This document shows, piece by piece, positions 21,319-28,644 of a stretch of 30,462 nucleotides of DNA; the first letter of the stretch is position 1; every line of letters begins with the position of its first letter. The stretch comes from a virus, in the IMG/VR virus record IMGVR_UViG_3300025164_000291, positions 1 to 30,462 of that record; one strand, written 5' to 3'. The notes under the pieces were generated by a model. The model ran no database searches. It saw only the letters and a list, made by a program, of their open reading frames with translations, and was not told the DNA's origin. A program made the translations under genes and the position numbers.

Positions 21319-21504
21319 ATGGATACTACATACGAGGTCCACGCATACTGCGAAAACGAGAATTGTAGGGACCACAAGTTTCTCTTTGCGGTTGTATCTA
21401 CTGTCCCGGCCAAGTGTCATGTGTGTGGGACTGAGGCAAAGACTGTGGCTCTGCATCCTGCACGGTCGGTGGAGGATAGCATTGGTGGGACTGACCCTGA
21501 TTGA
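21319..21504 (+). CDS. Small zinc-ribbon protein
   Basis: A 61-residue protein; ATG 21319 follows GAGG by eight bases. CENENCRDHKFLF plus CHVCGTEAK gives a four-Cys ribbon of the kind seen in nucleic-acid-associated small proteins. Unknown function. Confidence 0.62.
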   Translation: MDTTYEVHAYCENENCRDHKFLFAVVSTVPAKCHVCGTEAKTVALHPARSVEDSIGGTDPD

Positions 21505-21533
21505 CGGAGACAAGAGATGAGAAGGGTACTGCC

Positions 21534-21797
21534 ATGATTAGTTTAGAACAAGCGAAAGCATTGGCCCTTGGTGATATACTTCACGAAACGGGCTACTTCA
21601 ACGCCGACGGGACTTGCCGAAGGTGGCGAGTGAATGGGAGGGTGAGGACATGGAAGCGTGACGCCTCGCGTGTCCACGTGCCAATTAAGCACGGCCTATA
21701 TTCATACGATGCACTTACCAGCCTCACAGCGTTAGGCACAATGCACTTTCCAGACGATGCGACTTGCTTACAATGCCAAGCGGCGCGGAAAGGTTAG
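21534..21797 (+). CDS. Small protein of a recurrent phage type, unknown function
   Basis: An 87-residue protein; ATG 21534 is preceded by AGAAGGG. LALGDILHETGYFNADGT, then CRRWRVNGRVRTWKRD and VPIKHGLYSYDALT match a small protein I recall from many phages, with a small SH3-like feel. A CLQCQAARKG tail adds a Cys pair. Function undefined. Confidence 0.68.
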   Translation: MISLEQAKALALGDILHETGYFNADGTCRRWRVNGRVRTWKRDASRVHVPIKHGLYSYDALTSLTALGTMHFPDDATCLQCQAARKG

Positions 21798-21803
21798 GGG
21801 TGA

Positions 21804-21899
21804 ATGAGCATACAAACCATCAGACCCGGCGCAGTGTATGCGTACATCATCTGTCTCGTCATTGTGGCGCTTGTGTTGGTCTTGGCACTAGCAAATTGA
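21804..21899 (+). CDS. Tiny membrane peptide
   Basis: A 31-residue gene with AGGGG just upstream of ATG. The whole C-terminal part is one transmembrane helix (YIICLVIVALVLVLALA). Such peptides are common in phage early regions and may act on the host membrane; no specific role can be given. Confidence 0.6.
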   Translation: MSIQTIRPGAVYAYIICLVIVALVLVLALAN

Positions 21900-21909
21900 G
21901 AGGAAGGTC

Positions 21910-22101
21910 ATGGAACCTGTAATGGCCCTGAAAGCTTTCCTCACGGCCCTTGCAATCCTGTTAGGTCAGTGGTCAGGAGCGGATAAGGCGCAGTGTAACT
22001 ACGAACTGCGAGACGAGAATGCTGTCATAATCTGTGCCTTAGTCTCCCCGAAGATACTTAAGGGGGATAACATACCGGACTTTCCAACAAGGAAGTTTTG
22101 A
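21910..22101 (+). CDS. Small exported-type protein
   Basis: A 63-residue protein with GAGGAAGG upstream. Residues 5-20 form a signal-like or membrane helix (ALKAFLTALAILLGQWSG). The mature part has two Cys (CNYELRDENAVIIC), which could form a disulphide outside the cytoplasm. Unknown function. Confidence 0.6.
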   Translation: MEPVMALKAFLTALAILLGQWSGADKAQCNYELRDENAVIICALVSPKILKGDNIPDFPTRKF

Positions 22102-22113
22102 GCGGAGGTAGTC

Positions 22114-22503
22114 ATGAAACCATTACCGTATCTCGTTTGTGCTGGTTTGCGTGGGCCAGATGTTGAAAGCCAAGGAGCGGAAGCTTGGAAAGTCATAGTA
22201 ATTGCACCGTTACGGTGGTTTACAGCGAAAGCTTTGGGGGTCGATCCTAATGAGTGGTGCTTTTCCGGTTTTGTGTTCCCTCCTCCGCCCTTTTTATCGG
22301 AGCGGAATTCGCTAACACTAAACAGAGCTAGATCGTTTACCAGCACTCAGTACATAAACGAGGCACATCACGTGATGTCTCACGCAGGAGACGCCTATAC
22401 CGCTTTGATAGCATTTACCTTGGAATATGACGCCGCCCTTTCCTGTAAGATTGAGGAATATAAACAGGTACTTACGGAAAACGATTTGCTCCCAAGAGAA
22501 TGA
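22114..22503 (+). CDS. Unknown 129-residue protein
   Basis: Preceded by GCGGAGG. Beta-rich N-terminal half (KVIVIAPLRWFTAKALGVD, WCFSGFVFPPPPFLSE); helical C-terminus (AYTALIAFTLEYDAALSCK). No motif is recognised. Its last bases overlap the next ATG (ATGA), so the pair is coupled. Confidence 0.65.
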   Translation: MKPLPYLVCAGLRGPDVESQGAEAWKVIVIAPLRWFTAKALGVDPNEWCFSGFVFPPPPFLSERNSLTLNRARSFTSTQYINEAHHVMSHAGDAYTALIAFTLEYDAALSCKIEEYKQVLTENDLLPRE

Positions 22504-22790
22504 CGCCGCAAATGACACAACTTGAGCGTCTCGAAGCTGAGAACTTGTTGCTGTCTCGGTTGAGACAGATAAAAGCTGAGGTACAGCTTAACAAAAATCC
22601 CTGGTCTATGTGGATTAGAGTCCCAGGACATGATGGTGCTGTTCTGTCGCATGAACAGTATCATCGGCTATTGGAGTTAGTCCATGACGAGATCATGACT
22701 GTGACAGTGAATGACAAGCGCGTAGGGTGGAATTTCGGGGCGAAGTTTGGTGCCGGGTTGGTAAAGGCGATTGAAAAAGGAGGAGAATAG
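22500..22790 (+). CDS. Unknown small helical protein
   Basis: A 96-residue protein coupled to the previous gene by ATGA. Its N-terminus is a coiled coil (LERLEAENLLLSRLRQIKAE) followed by PWSMWIRVPGHDGAVLSHEQ and a helical tail. No recognised family. The end of the gene (AAGGAGGAGAA) doubles as ribosome site for the next gene. Confidence 0.62.
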   Translation: MTPQMTQLERLEAENLLLSRLRQIKAEVQLNKNPWSMWIRVPGHDGAVLSHEQYHRLLELVHDEIMTVTVNDKRVGWNFGAKFGAGLVKAIEKGGE

Positions 22791-22792
22791 TC

Positions 22793-22969
22793 ATGGCAAA
22801 GTCTTTCGTTGTCGCGTGTCGGACATTCTTTGGGCAGCTTCCGCAGCAGAGCCTCAAGGCATTCGCTGATGATGTAAAGAAGCTAACGGACGCGGATAAG
22901 GCCGAGCTTATCCCGTTGTTGGCCGCTGAGTTGGGTGAAGAGGTTACGCTTACGCAGCCTTCTGCGTAG
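22793..22969 (+). CDS. Small conserved-type phage protein (FFG/AEL)
   Basis: A 58-residue gene with AAGGAGGAG upstream. It begins MAKSFVVACRTFFGQLP and continues LKAFADDVKKLTDADKAEL. I recall similar short proteins from other phages, where function is also unknown. The protein is helical and acidic. Confidence 0.65.
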   Translation: MAKSFVVACRTFFGQLPQQSLKAFADDVKKLTDADKAELIPLLAAELGEEVTLTQPSA

Positions 22970-23215
22970 ATGCTACAAATGATGAACACTGAGCGACTGT
23001 ACGAAGCGGCGGAGATGCTGTACGGGCGGCTACTTAAGCAAGGTACTAGTGTACTAAGCAGCGAAATCAAGTACCTGGACCCATACAGCATCCCAGCCCA
23101 CACAAGACGCTTCGTGTTTGAGTGGCTCGTAAAGGAGGTTCAACGTGAGAGCTTACTGCAAGGCAAAGAGGTATCGGGCGATGCTTCGGGAGAAGGTACT
23201 GTCGGGGCTATCTAA
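22970..23215 (+). CDS. Unknown small helical protein
   Basis: An 81-residue protein whose ATG directly follows the previous stop. There is no strong ribosome site, so it is probably coupled; an ATG at codon 4 or 5 is equally possible. LYEAAEMLYGRLLKQG and AHTRRFVFEWLVKEVQRE are credible helices. Its last 70 bases overlap the next gene. Confidence 0.55.
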   Translation: MLQMMNTERLYEAAEMLYGRLLKQGTSVLSSEIKYLDPYSIPAHTRRFVFEWLVKEVQRESLLQGKEVSGDASGEGTVGAI

Positions 23216-23552
23216 CGATCCATCGGGGGTTATGAGGAACCCCGAGACATGCTCACCGCCACTCATGCGAGGGAACACTAAGATAGTCGAGCATAACTTA
23301 GCGGGCTACAAGGGTGCGCGAGGGAGAGCCCGAACCGCACCAAAAAACCGCCGTTCGGGTGGGAGGCGATTTTTGGCTCCGCTTGACGCGGCGCGGTATT
23401 TGGAGAGCATAGGGAGAGCCCACGTTGAGGTGCTGCCTATAGGTTATGGTCAACAGATCGTGACTGAGGTTACGGTAAGGCGTCCAGGGTTGAAGTTGCT
23501 TGGGCTGGTGGAGTACATCCAGAAGTCCTGTGTTGTTAGGGTGGAGAAGTAG
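23145..23552 (+). CDS. Basic protein, unknown function
   Basis: A 135-residue protein with GTG start and an ideal AAAGGAGG six bases upstream. The N-terminal two thirds are Arg/Lys-rich (GYKGARGRARTAPKNRRSGG). The C-terminus is beta-type (QQIVTEVTVRRPGLKLLG). It may bind nucleic acid. No family recognised. Confidence 0.65.
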   Translation: MRAYCKAKRYRAMLREKVLSGLSNDPSGVMRNPETCSPPLMRGNTKIVEHNLAGYKGARGRARTAPKNRRSGGRRFLAPLDAARYLESIGRAHVEVLPIGYGQQIVTEVTVRRPGLKLLGLVEYIQKSCVVRVEK

Positions 23553-23554
23553 TT

Positions 23555-23884
23555 ATGGCACACAAACCTGACTTGGAGATTAGTACGTTCCAGAACAGGC
23601 CAGCGTATCGGTACATCCGGGCGTCGGATAATGTGCCAAAACATGCTGGATACAACCCACAGGCTTTGGTTAAGTTGTTTAATCCAGCGGGTGCGGGCAC
23701 ATGGTACATAGCTGAGTACGATCCGACTACTCGGAGAGCCTTCGGTGCTGCACATATCCATGAGTTCGAGTTTGGATACTTCGACATGAAGGAGCTTGTG
23801 GATTTCCGTGGGCAGTTCGGCTTGCCTATCGAAAGGGACTTACATTGGAGTCCTCGTAAGTTATCGGAGTGTAAAGGAACATAG
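23555..23884 (+). CDS. DUF2958-like protein
   Basis: A 109-residue protein. Residues about 35-95 match the DUF2958 pattern as I know it: ALVKLFNPAGAGTWYIAEYD, then FEFGYFDMKELVDFRGQFG and LPIERDLHW. This domain is widespread on plasmids and phages and is often coupled to transfer or anti-restriction loci; its biochemistry is unknown. GGAG lies upstream of the ATG. The N-terminal ~30 residues are an addition specific to this copy. Confidence 0.82.
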   Translation: MAHKPDLEISTFQNRPAYRYIRASDNVPKHAGYNPQALVKLFNPAGAGTWYIAEYDPTTRRAFGAAHIHEFEFGYFDMKELVDFRGQFGLPIERDLHWSPRKLSECKGT

Positions 23885-23900
23885 TTAGGAGTGTGCCGAT

Positions 23901-24086
23901 ATGCCAAAGGATAAACATTCAATGGGTTCTGCTCCAGTAATTAGGTGTCCCGACTGTTACACCGAATGGTTGGCAAGCCAACCCCTCACTCTTAGGGGCT
24001 TTTGTATAAGCGAGTGCGAGTGTTGCAGTACTGCTTATGGTGTCGAGTTTACGTGCCCTTGTTGTAAACGAACGTGGAGCGAGTAG
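23901..24086 (+). CDS. Small protein with multiple zinc Cys pairs
   Basis: A 61-residue protein with GGAG nine bases upstream. CPDCYTEW, CECCSTAYG and CPCCKRTWSE provide three Cys pairs plus one extra Cys, consistent with one or two zinc ribbons. Unknown function. Confidence 0.62.
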   Translation: MPKDKHSMGSAPVIRCPDCYTEWLASQPLTLRGFCISECECCSTAYGVEFTCPCCKRTWSE

Positions 24087-24105
24087 GGAGGCTGAGGGAC
24101 GCAAC

Positions 24106-24327
24106 ATGGCAAGAGTGTACAAGTTGTACCCACTGTGTGAATCGTTTGGGCTAGTGGTGAGGTTTAATCCACCACACATTAGGGACGCCGACTTAAAGGA
24201 GAAGCTACCACAAGCCACGTATTGTCGCTTGAACGAATGGCTAACTGGTCAAACGACGTTTACAGAAGGCCCGTATCCTTGGGACGTAGAGCAGTTTCTT
24301 TCTGGTGACTTGAGAATCACTGACTGA
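24106..24327 (+). CDS. Unknown small protein
   Basis: A 73-residue protein; ATG 24106 is preceded by GAGGGA at seven bases. It starts MARVYKLYPLCESFGLVVRF and contains LPQATYCRLNEWLTGQT. Mixed alpha/beta, no motif. Longer upstream reading lacks a ribosome site and overlaps the zinc protein. Confidence 0.62.
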   Translation: MARVYKLYPLCESFGLVVRFNPPHIRDADLKEKLPQATYCRLNEWLTGQTTFTEGPYPWDVEQFLSGDLRITD

Positions 24328-24336
24328 GGAGCCACC

Positions 24337-24465
24337 ATGAAAACCGACGGGAAGCGTTGCCCAGTATGTCACGCAAGACTTGACAAGGGCTTTTGTAAGC
24401 GGTGTCATCTTGAGAAAATGGAATTGAGGGAAGGGACTGCAAACCTACCCCGTGAACCTCGCTGA
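24337..24465 (+). CDS. Tiny zinc-ribbon protein
   Basis: A 42-residue gene with GAGGAG upstream. CPVCHARLDKGFCKRCH gives a compact four-Cys zinc knuckle. The remainder is charged. Unknown function. Confidence 0.6.
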   Translation: MKTDGKRCPVCHARLDKGFCKRCHLEKMELREGTANLPREPR

Positions 24466-24482
24466 ACTAAGTAGGTAAATAA

Positions 24483-24674
24483 ATGCGCATCACCAAAGCA
24501 GAACTCAAACAAACCTCTCTCTCCCAAGATGTAACCTGCTCAGTCGCGGTTTCCTTTTCAATAATCGAGGCAACGAAGTTCATTGATTATTACGATCATG
24601 ACGAAAGGAAAGTGCTGGAAGCAAGACTGCTTCTGAAAGTTAAGCAAGCCATCGAAAATGTGCTTAGGAGGTAG
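24483..24674 (+). CDS. Unknown small protein
   Basis: A 63-residue protein starting MRITKAELKQTSLSQDV. The ribosome site (TAGG) is weak. A helical C-terminus (ERKVLEARLLLKVKQAIENV) follows a short strand region. No motif recognised. Confidence 0.55.
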   Translation: MRITKAELKQTSLSQDVTCSVAVSFSIIEATKFIDYYDHDERKVLEARLLLKVKQAIENVLRR

Positions 24675-24731
24675 AAATTTTGTCGCCTAGGCCAGCCATG
24701 CTTTGCTTTTAAACGAGAGGGGGATAGTAAG

Positions 24732-25199
24732 GTGAGGCAATCACTTATCGACGGCCTATTTGTCGGCCCACGCCCGAAGCTAAGGGACTTTGAGAAGATG
24801 CCGAAGGTTCGCACCGTTGTAACACTGCTCAAGGAGTCAGAAGGCCCTGAGGCTATAGGTGCTGCTGTTCTCAAGAGCGGCAAAGAGTGGCTGTGGCGGC
24901 CTATAAGCTTTCGGCCTTCTGGAATGAATTGGACGCCACCAGCAGCCGTCATACTTATTGCAAGGGAAGTCCTTGACCGAATTAACCAGGGTGCCGCCGT
25001 GTTCGTGCATTGTGCAGCGGGGATTGATAGGACTGGCGTAGTGTTGTATACTGTAGCTAGGTTGAAAGGCTATAACTCAAAGGCGTCAGTCGAACTACTT
25101 GATAGCGCATACCAACAACTTAGTTTAGGTGAGCGGAAGGCACAGCAAGCGAGGGTAATCGCGCATATGACTTATGAGGAAGAATTCAATGCCAGATAA
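24732..25199 (+). CDS. Dual-specificity-phosphatase-like protein
   Basis: A 155-residue protein with GTG start and a GAGGGGG region upstream. It carries the Cys-based phosphatase loop VHCAAGIDRTG (Cys94, Arg100; C-x5-R), preceded by the usual strand. An N-terminal LFVGPRP and VRTVVTLL match the dual-specificity fold. The general-acid Asp normally found about 30 residues before the loop is not evident in RPISFRPSGMNW, so activity may be altered. It could dephosphorylate protein, nucleotide or RNA ends. It overlaps the cysteine-rich gene by 11 bases and so is translationally coupled to it. Confidence 0.8.
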   Translation: MRQSLIDGLFVGPRPKLRDFEKMPKVRTVVTLLKESEGPEAIGAAVLKSGKEWLWRPISFRPSGMNWTPPAAVILIAREVLDRINQGAAVFVHCAAGIDRTGVVLYTVARLKGYNSKASVELLDSAYQQLSLGERKAQQARVIAHMTYEEEFNAR

Positions 25200-27042
25200 A
25201 TATGTACCAACTGACTGGCCGCTTGGTAAGTTAACGAGGGGGATTTTTGGGTTCACTTCTCCGTTTGGTGTTGAGCTTGATAAGCGTATCTGTGCAATGC
25301 CGATGAGGGAGATTAGAGTTTCCGGTGGTTCACTTATAACAGATAACCATGAGCTTGTTCTGAGTTCGCACGTTGCAGTGTTTAAGGCGCTTGGGCTCCA
25401 GAATGCGCCGTTAATAAGCCGAGGGAATGTGAGGGAACGTTTGTATGGCCTGTATGGGAAGTGGAGGGACGACGCTGGGCCTTCTATGGTCGAGGCGAAT
25501 GTCTTCTTTTATAGACTAAATCAAATGTTGCAAGGTTTTCGCCTTGTAGTGAGTCACGTCGGTACGTTAGAGGAATTAGCTCAGTCAGTGAATTTTAAAT
25601 TAAGACTTCCGAGAGGAAGTCGCCTTGCGCTTGGCCTTTTTCTTGTGACGATTATGGAGGCGATTAGAGGGGTGATGAGTACTAAAAAAGTTCATCCCTT
25701 AATCGTGTCTGGCATTAAAGAATTCCTTACTGAGTTAGACGAGAAGTTTTGCGACGAAATGCAGCATGTGGTTTCGCTCGTTTCTAATAGAAAACTTAAG
25801 GACATACCGGAAGGGAAGACGAAGTGCTGGATGTGTGGAAAAACAAAGGAGTTTAAGTACTTTAGGTGCCTTTCGTGCTTAGCCTGCTCGTCATGTTGTG
25901 CCGACGACTTGAAGTGTAAGCAGTGTCGTCAGATCGTATGTGACTTTCTTCCTATCAATCGCGAGAAGAATGAAACATCGGTTTGCCCTGTTTGTTTGGA
26001 TTGCATCTTTTGCTGTAAATGCTGGCGGTGCGTTTCGTGTAACTTGGCTCAAGATAAGGAGTATAGTGGACATTGTAGCAGATGTGGGAGGTGCCATAAG
26101 TGTTGCACTTATGCATGCTGGAATGCTAGTTCGTATTCGGCTGACGCAATAAACTTAGGCGCACTTCTTGGGGTCCACTATAGTCTTGAGGGGATTCATG
26201 CGGTGATGAAGTCTCGAAAGGACTTTGAAGATAGTGGAGGATTTAAGCAACGACTAGAGAGAGAGATGGATGAAGTATCGAAGCAACTGACTAGACTACT
26301 CTACGACCAAAGCGTTCTAGCGTGTATTGGAGAAGTGAGGCACTACGGAGCGCGGGCTTGTATCGGTAACTTACTTGCAGCCAGCAACGAAGTAATTCTG
26401 GCTATAGGAGTTGTTTTACCTCAAGTGTTCAGGGCCGTTGCGAATGGACGGGATGCTGCGTATAAGAACGCTAGAGTTTATGATGACAAAGAACTGCTTG
26501 AGCTTTCCTGTCTATGTTTCCTTGCTCCTGATAGGTGGGATGGTGGATTTGGCGGAGTAGCGTGGGGAGCAATCGCAAAGAACGCGCTAGAATTCCGCCT
26601 TGGTACAATTTCGCAGGCCGAATTTGTGGAGAAGGCAATTACACTTGTGCATAACGGTGGCTCATTCATCTTTAAGCCGACGGGGCTATTTCATTCGCCT
26701 CCTGGGCAAAAACTTTATGCTATTCTAAACAGAAAATTCGAGGGCATGCTTCCTGAGTATGACTATCCGCCTGTGCTGGTAAATCCTGCACAGAAAAAAC
26801 TGATTGAGGAAGCGGAAGGGTTCGGGCTACTCAAGCGAGTGGGCGACGCGGTGCAGTTATTGCCCGAGGCAGTTTGGGGGGTGAGGTACACTCCTATTGT
26901 GTATGATACTACTCGTAAATTAAAGGGACTTCCATCCTTGGATACAGTAGAGAAGGTCATTAGTAATAACAAGATACCCCTTAGTCATTATTACGATAGA
27001 CTTAAGGCGATAGGTAAAGAATATAAAAATTTCCGTAACTAA
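25189..27042 (+). CDS. Large cysteine-rich multi-zinc protein of unknown function
   Basis: A 617-residue protein; ATG 25189 is chosen because GAGGAAG precedes it (an earlier ATG at 25174 is possible). Residues 1-205 are helical. About residues 211-308 hold 24 cysteines, mostly as C-x2-C pairs (for example CLSCLACSSCC and CSRCGRCHKCC), implying several zinc sites. The second half has ACIGEVRHYGARACIGN and then FGGVAWGAIAKNALEF and LVHNGGSFIFKP, a pattern I vaguely recall from other large-phage proteins. No catalytic family is recognised. It is flanked on both sides, at 0-11 bases, by Cys-dependent phosphatases, so a shared task is likely. Confidence 0.75.
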   Translation: MPDKYVPTDWPLGKLTRGIFGFTSPFGVELDKRICAMPMREIRVSGGSLITDNHELVLSSHVAVFKALGLQNAPLISRGNVRERLYGLYGKWRDDAGPSMVEANVFFYRLNQMLQGFRLVVSHVGTLEELAQSVNFKLRLPRGSRLALGLFLVTIMEAIRGVMSTKKVHPLIVSGIKEFLTELDEKFCDEMQHVVSLVSNRKLKDIPEGKTKCWMCGKTKEFKYFRCLSCLACSSCCADDLKCKQCRQIVCDFLPINREKNETSVCPVCLDCIFCCKCWRCVSCNLAQDKEYSGHCSRCGRCHKCCTYACWNASSYSADAINLGALLGVHYSLEGIHAVMKSRKDFEDSGGFKQRLEREMDEVSKQLTRLLYDQSVLACIGEVRHYGARACIGNLLAASNEVILAIGVVLPQVFRAVANGRDAAYKNARVYDDKELLELSCLCFLAPDRWDGGFGGVAWGAIAKNALEFRLGTISQAEFVEKAITLVHNGGSFIFKPTGLFHSPPGQKLYAILNRKFEGMLPEYDYPPVLVNPAQKKLIEEAEGFGLLKRVGDAVQLLPEAVWGVRYTPIVYDTTRKLKGLPSLDTVEKVISNNKIPLSHYYDRLKAIGKEYKNFRN

Positions 27043-27053
27043 AGGAGGTTACA

Positions 27054-27929
27054 ATGTCGAAGTGGTGGAAGAAAGGTGGAGTGATTGGTCGTGGCCAGAG
27101 CCACAAAGACGACAAGACACACGGGCCAATTAGTAAGTGGAAATGTCATGAGGGAAATATGTTTGTGTTTGATTCACCGTCTGGTGTACTTAAGTTTCAT
27201 GGTGCGGGGAGGACCCGTGGACTTCAGGAGAGGGCTGGCTGGCTGTACCTTGACTGTGCCGATTTGTACTTGCCTGCTGTTATGTGTTCCGGCTTTGCAC
27301 CTATGATGTTAGCGAGTCATATACCAAAGAGGCTTCGGGTTGGAGTAGATTGGCCCGATATGGGTATACCTCTTTTGGACAAAGAATTCTGGTTGGCACT
27401 CCTTAGTGACCTTGAGCAGCTTGCAGCGAACGTGAAGAACAAACCCTTGAATGTTGTGGCGTGCTGCCAAGGTGGGCACGGTAGAACTGGCTCGGCTCTG
27501 TCGGTAATTGCTGGACTTTATAAACTGGCGGATAATCCAGTAGAGTTTGTTCGAAAGAAGTACTGTGATAAGGCGGTAGAAACGACGGGTCAGGTCAACT
27601 ACGTGAAGGACATTACTGAGTTAAAGTTTACAGCAGAACCAGGAAAGGGAGTGTATACGGGGTTGACTTCTGGTATTTATGACCCTGTAGGTTATACTCC
27701 GTACAGTGGAGTGCATATAACTGATGATACACCGCTACATTACTACCGAAAGGGAGTTAAAGTATTTGGTGGTGGAGCGCATGACGAAGGGACCGGCTCC
27801 ACTAACAAAAAGCTCACAGACGCAACTCAGTGGGGAGTGTGTACTGTGTGTCGCGGGGACGCAATAGATGGGACGTGTGTAAGCTGTTGGCTTGATGTTC
27901 CTTATTGCGACTGCCCCCTAAACAAGTAA
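27054..27929 (+). CDS. PTP-like cysteine phosphatase with C-terminal zinc ribbon
   Basis: A 291-residue protein with AAAGGAGG upstream. The three hallmarks of tyrosine-phosphatase-like enzymes are in order: a WPD loop at 100-102 (VGVDWPDMGIP), a signature loop CCQGGHGRTG (Cys138, Arg144), and a Gln at 180 in ETTGQVNYV. The segment between WPD and the loop (DKEFWLALLSDLEQLA) and VEFVRKKYCDKAVE after it match phosphatases I know from phages. The C-terminal 30 residues contain CTVCRG and CVSCWLDVPYCDC, a zinc ribbon. Substrate unknown. Pairing with the first phosphatase and the cysteine-rich protein suggests one functional cassette. Confidence 0.83.
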   Translation: MSKWWKKGGVIGRGQSHKDDKTHGPISKWKCHEGNMFVFDSPSGVLKFHGAGRTRGLQERAGWLYLDCADLYLPAVMCSGFAPMMLASHIPKRLRVGVDWPDMGIPLLDKEFWLALLSDLEQLAANVKNKPLNVVACCQGGHGRTGSALSVIAGLYKLADNPVEFVRKKYCDKAVETTGQVNYVKDITELKFTAEPGKGVYTGLTSGIYDPVGYTPYSGVHITDDTPLHYYRKGVKVFGGGAHDEGTGSTNKKLTDATQWGVCTVCRGDAIDGTCVSCWLDVPYCDCPLNK

Positions 27930-27960
27930 CAAGAACGCTAAACCGAGAGGAGGTGAGCCT

Positions 27961-28347
27961 ATGTTGAAGCAATCGCTGGCAGGGACGGGCAAGACCTACG
28001 TGGAAGTCCAGGCACGGATGTATCCTGGTGGGGTGCTGCATGTCCAAGGGAGAGGCCATAAGGCGAACCGTGAATACGGTATTGCAGTGAATCTGGCGGT
28101 GCCTAGCGATGTTCGGTCGTTTTTCAATCGAGAGGAGCCGAGCAAGGCATCGAAGCTTTCACAGGCGAACACCGGGGCACGGTATATCCCTGGGCAGGTG
28201 CGGTCACGTCGTGGGTATCTGCATTTCCAGTTCAAAGATGGCGGAGCGAATCGGATGTACGGCATTGCGTTTGATGTGCAGCGTACTGCGTCATCCGACG
28301 CCTCTACTCTGTGGACTTGGACTGCGGAGAACATCATCGGTAGCTGA
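27961..28347 (+). CDS. Unknown protein with an internal duplication
   Basis: A 128-residue protein with AGGAGGTGA upstream. Two halves repeat: GGVLHVQGRGHKANREYGIA near residue 23 and RGYLHFQFKDGGANRMYGIA near residue 84. Each is a beta unit of about 30 residues, so the protein is probably a two-repeat beta fold. A basic and polar linker lies between them. No known domain. Confidence 0.65.
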   Translation: MLKQSLAGTGKTYVEVQARMYPGGVLHVQGRGHKANREYGIAVNLAVPSDVRSFFNREEPSKASKLSQANTGARYIPGQVRSRRGYLHFQFKDGGANRMYGIAFDVQRTASSDASTLWTWTAENIIGS

Positions 28348-28363
28348 CGTGGACTAGGGACTT

Positions 28364-28477
28364 AACCTACAGTGGCCTCATACTGGTCCTATTCCAGCCT
28401 GTAGGTTGGTTCCGCTTTACCTATGGGGGAGTGGGTGAGACTGTCATATCTTCAGAAGTCGGCCTCACTCACTCCCC
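28364..28477 (+). other. Structured intergenic RNA region (two hairpins)
   Basis: AACCTACAG (28364-28372) pairs with CTGTAGGTT (28399-28407), enclosing a smaller CTGG/CCAG hairpin. Next GGGGAGTGGGTGAG (28426-28439) pairs over 14 bases with CTCACTCACTCCCC (28464-28477), one G-U pair, loop 24 bases, followed by TTT. The 28348-28497 gap holds no gene. It may be a terminator, a small RNA or a leader element. Confidence 0.55.
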
Positions 28478-28497
28478 TTTAGAGTACTGGAGGAGCC

Positions 28498-28644
28498 ATG
28501 CTTATCTGGACAGGGTTTACTAAGGCTGTTACGTGGCATACCTCATACTCGTACGTTGGGTTCGGGTTGCTGAACCGCAAGCTATTCGTAACCCTTCGTG
28601 TGTGGTTTCTCCGCTTCCATGTGGAGATAGGGAAGGTAGTATAA
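28498..28644 (+). CDS. Small basic-aromatic protein
   Basis: A 48-residue gene with GGAGGAG directly before the ATG. It begins MLIWTGFTKAVTWHTSYSYV and is rich in aromatics (LRVWFLRFHVEIG). The stop overlaps the next start (TAATG). Unknown function. Confidence 0.55.
   Translation: MLIWTGFTKAVTWHTSYSYVGFGLLNRKLFVTLRVWFLRFHVEIGKVV

Noticed and set aside
26140-26154. TGACGCA half-site within the cysteine-rich gene
   Set aside because: Only one arm is present and it lies in coding sequence; likely chance, as are similar half-sites near 28285 and 29417.
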